Virus record (IMG/VR): IMGVR_UViG_3300046321_000306
Coordinates: 1 to 33,025 of that record
Origin: a virus
DNA length: 33,025 bases
Strand: one strand, 5' to 3'
The notes beneath the pieces are model-generated. The model was not told the origin of the DNA. It ran no database searches and worked only from the letters and a program-made list of their open reading frames with translations. Shown piece after piece: positions 32,401 through 33,025 of the stretch (position 1 is the first letter of the stretch; every line of letters starts with the position of its first letter). The position numbers and the translations under genes were made by a program.

Positions 32401-33025
32401 TTTGCAGATTGGTAAGCACGCTTCTTCTTGGCTCTTACCGATTGTCCGCCTTGCTGAATCGATGCCTTCTTTTTCTCTTTGGCCGTTTTCTTCTGCGCTG
32501 GCTGAGCAGGTGCTGCCGGAAGAATTTCCACTGGTTCTTGACGAACAACCGGTGCTTGCTCTGCAACGACGGCTTGCTCGACCGGTTCGGCAGGAGGAGT
32601 TTCAGCAGGCACAACGCCCTGACTCTTCGAGACGACCTCGATAACTTTCTTTGCCAAGTCCGACGTGGTCGATTTTGCCTTTGCGGTGAGGTCTTTGTAA
32701 ATCTCAACCGCTTGGGGTTGGGTGATCGTTTTGTCTTTACCCAGTTTACCCAGCGCACTGATGAGCTGAGTCATGCTGAGTTCAGTCGTGTCACGACCCA
32801 ACACGCGTGATGCTTTTTCGTCTATTTTGGCCCTGGCTGCTTGGGCTTTTTCATCCAAACCCTTCTGTGCTGTTTGGAAAGACTCGCTGGATTTGACTCG
32901 CTCACTGACTTGATCCACCGCTGCGGAAGACATCCCTGCGATGGTTTTCAGTGGGGAGCGGTCCTCTTCTGGCAATTCTTGTTGAGCTTGTGAAAAACGA
33001 TCTTTAACATCGTCTTGCAGGCTCT
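26424..33025 (-). CDS. Tape-measure-like giant virion protein with M15 peptidase and lytic transglycosylase domains (N-terminus outside window)
   Basis: The frame is open to the right edge, with no convincing start inside, so at least 2,183 residues are seen and the true N-terminus is missing; residue numbers count from 32975. About 1-430: helical and Pro/Ala/Gln-rich linkers. About 512-575 and 634-700: two copies of a module with DVY, then E-x-x-x-P-(R/V)-L, G-(K/Y)-(Y/I), DID-x-P, and (I/L)IT-x-(D)-(E/D)-I. About 792-805: DVDGDGDKDG, a calcium-loop pattern. About 892-972: Ala/Gly hydrophobic segments. About 1500-1605: M15 peptidase (TDGYRSYEDQ, HGFGLAMDV, PWHLEP with the zinc-binding His/Asp/His). 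About 1790-1950: SLT transglycosylase with the IESGFNPNA catalytic Glu. It would degrade peptidoglycan during injection. Confidence 0.85.
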   Translation of the reverse strand, partial: SLQDDVKDRFSQAQQELPEEDRSPLKTIAGMSSAAVDQVSERVKSSESFQTAQKGLDEKAQAARAKIDEKASRVLGRDTTELSMTQLISALGKLGKDKTITQPQAVEIYKDLTAKAKSTTSDLAKKVIEVVSKSQGVVPAETPPAEPVEQAVVAEQAPVVRQEPVEILPAAPAQPAQKKTAKEKKKASIQQGGQSVRAKKKRAYQSAKPSVLSEQAGRAEPLITLEMLEELDALETNQAAMVATPSPAVAPVSAPVPLAAPTQQPTAILQPQVAPVEIAPVTQTVADAAVLAPEQAPAPVEEKKTLMGRLSGAISSAKQKAQQSIPEMAAKLGLTPQRAEEITADVEEVSEETDIKPNTAMAFIMNVAESAKNIAVSAAEDLNGFVKASDSSKPEATPTPGTQAAADQFFKPSSELPGSDEQLDKIRQAILTSNTHLENISIQLHDGINVDKSFSIFGKRKAKKDKINHGEGVSGALGNAVTKTAKGVGGLASRAARGAVDLNIWSVKTAGRAISWGGGKVKDALFGPTKPQDVYFEGEKTPRLFAAGMTAGKYLKKFSLKPVKNHKDIDEPILDEKGNEIITGDEISKLYTKGMGARAVRLITTPAKAVGGLLKKIGGAYANALPGMMGAQAKIAKSIVMAPVTAVKKVWGALGGAKDVYVVGTPEPVLYAKVMKAGGYISKLSGKPIKKASDIDGPVIDIEGNTLITMDDIRKGVVDKGGKPIKSAMEKITGVLGSAAKTVWGAQKAAWGLTKKIGGAMLKGVKGLAGGLLNGFSVEVNGAKSVKVLEEIRDILKAGQNPKKAAFGDVDGDGDKDGSWQDLKQKSKERIAELKEKAKNKFNKAKDTASKAGTTMFDMLKGLGGIMGKVGDLVGGVKDLFSLGKGATGLLGKAGTLLGGAKGLGARALLALPTLGGITGAASAATTAIGGAAAGAGTALSAGAAAAPGVIAAAGSTLAAAGTGLMTFLASPVVLGVAATAAVAYGGYKLYKHLKKMSDLDKLRLVQYGFQADDQKNFERVRKLEEFCKPFATVGLNGGKTTIDEKNMDMKEMLDTFDIEKDDQAGMERFFRWYQERFKPVYLTNGSVVAIIAKKSKIEMGEVSSFDKQDAATYLNEAKFENGPYSIFTLPIDEEGYKVTGAADVKAIIAEIKKRMGLDKVAPGKLTAGGKVVTAGAIAAITTEKEMVAEMNGQAAPEPQAAAVSLQAEIKKTAAGVAVTTTLTPIGITDDSGNEEYGDESTLQALIDLSNLKQEGKYSALEAVKYKTYGLVDLEQSKIKSLNSVEKAVLKDLVYKKGQASWEGSPTKLLETMRGEFGIASMEGPDADAWKEWLVKRFLPSFLKYVGLTCAYSGKDHYDDNVGMLKVSQQFDVAKQMVGLDVWKQSYSPWPGYKVSTDGNVAKANLAFLEDTVKKEKAIEEKKTQESDASKGAGLSDKEKQAAGLAAKSPTQQKSSSTQPKQEITAGPDAEPKPTAVASQAGGITSGGTTPGTLKLADGPVLEGRPGASLLSFAKGVKLDGVNPMLLKQFFGMAEEYQQITGKKMMVTDGYRSYEDQVRMKEKYGARAATPGKSLHGFGLAMDVNSPDLDKADSLGLMRKYGFVRPLGGEPWHLEPIGTQIGREEFQRNPGLAIDAIKSGMGRGGGGMGSIKGTPLGDRDDTMIKTIMSANVAPNVKISGTKSGEQVTLPTPILPGQEPPKASVAMGAGSSPITPAAGPKDAPTAKSTAPVGKGAGTPAAVVSPDAEPKPTPVVQAGAAPAKQAGAVAPPTAGAKIIEKANNDSTNMPTGLGAKIPDPDGTLASVKNTVEAAAKVVGVKPDLAVSTVAIESGFNPNAAAKSSSAKGLNQFINRTWNAMVRTHGEKYGIVPGASPFDPKANALMGAEYIKENEKILKKATGDSEVDPTDIYSAHFLGPYGAAKFNAALKTNPQTYAHNLLPSAAGSNKSIFYENNGAGRPRTVGEIRAVLEQKVKTKAESFGIKLKMDPQAKIPSAPAQDTSAASNRQAAGAPQLQQASELNARASGAAAPSIAPKRMNAYGEPMQDAPATQEKPPGMMNASWTPPTTEPQQTPAPKPANASIEGFNYADMTRDAEKTSQLNAGLTNPLKTTEDLLAKSVITQGSMLKTLTAIYDHMVKTASDRTTQAKKESQPATEPQRVDSIQARQAAAIAAGSAEDRNLPSSSFGLTKSPIEMRRRI

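Noticed and set aside
1-33025. tRNA genes, CRISPR arrays, insertion sequences, homing endonucleases or an integrase
   Set aside because: No cloverleaf, regularly spaced repeat array, transposase, GIY-YIG/HNH motif or integrase signature was found on reading.

Overview
The window looks like part of a large-genome (jumbo) tailed bacteriophage, probably a myovirus infecting a Gram-negative bacterium. The evidence is a tape-measure-like protein of more than 2,180 residues with two cell-wall-degrading domains, several long virion or fibre proteins, a UvsX/RecA-like recombinase, RNase H, and a lipoprotein that would sit in an outer membrane. Genes are packed with overlapping or nearly touching ends, lie on both strands, and many have no recognisable family. 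I see no tRNA, rRNA, CRISPR array, insertion sequence or integrase, so host genus and lifestyle cannot be fixed from this window. No stretch longer than 300 bases lacks a gene.

Layout. (1) 3-3188, plus: a tail fibre with fibre repeats, Ig-like modules and an FG-GAP type propeller, then an unknown 187-residue protein and a DUF1353-like protein. (2) 8911-3252, minus: four virion-type genes, the last two being paralogues with a shared N-terminal module and different C-termini. (3) 9050-9807, plus: a small membrane protein overlapping a lipoprotein, a candidate spanin-like pair. (4) 9867-11411: RNase H with a large unknown extension. (5) 11539-14408: a cluster of small unknown genes containing a tandem paralogue family. 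(6) 14482-15354, minus: an unknown protein. (7) 15483-19131, plus: UvsX-like recombinase, a small protein, a stand-alone protein resembling the C-terminus of RNA polymerase beta, a DUF2493/SLOG protein and a conserved unknown. (8) 19258-20364: a duplicated gene pair. (9) 20371-20811, minus, and 20935-22964, plus: unknown genes, possibly morphogenetic. (10) 23106-26360, plus: two long probable virion proteins. (11) 26424 to the right edge, minus: the tape-measure-like protein, incomplete at its N-terminus.

Transcription units are punctuated by long hairpins. Six of them, at 3203, 6920, 11962, 14423, 19138 and 26382, share the outer boundary CATAA...TTATG (the one at 14423 imperfectly) although their inner stems mostly differ. 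Three lie between convergent genes and probably terminate in both directions. Two further intergenic regions (11417-11501 and 23001-23085) fold into more complex structures.

The most interesting items are the RpoB-tail-like protein at 17301-17972, the tandem small paralogue family at 12137-14408, the shared-boundary hairpin family, and the modular tape-measure protein whose peptidase domain is bracketed by two copies of the same linker.
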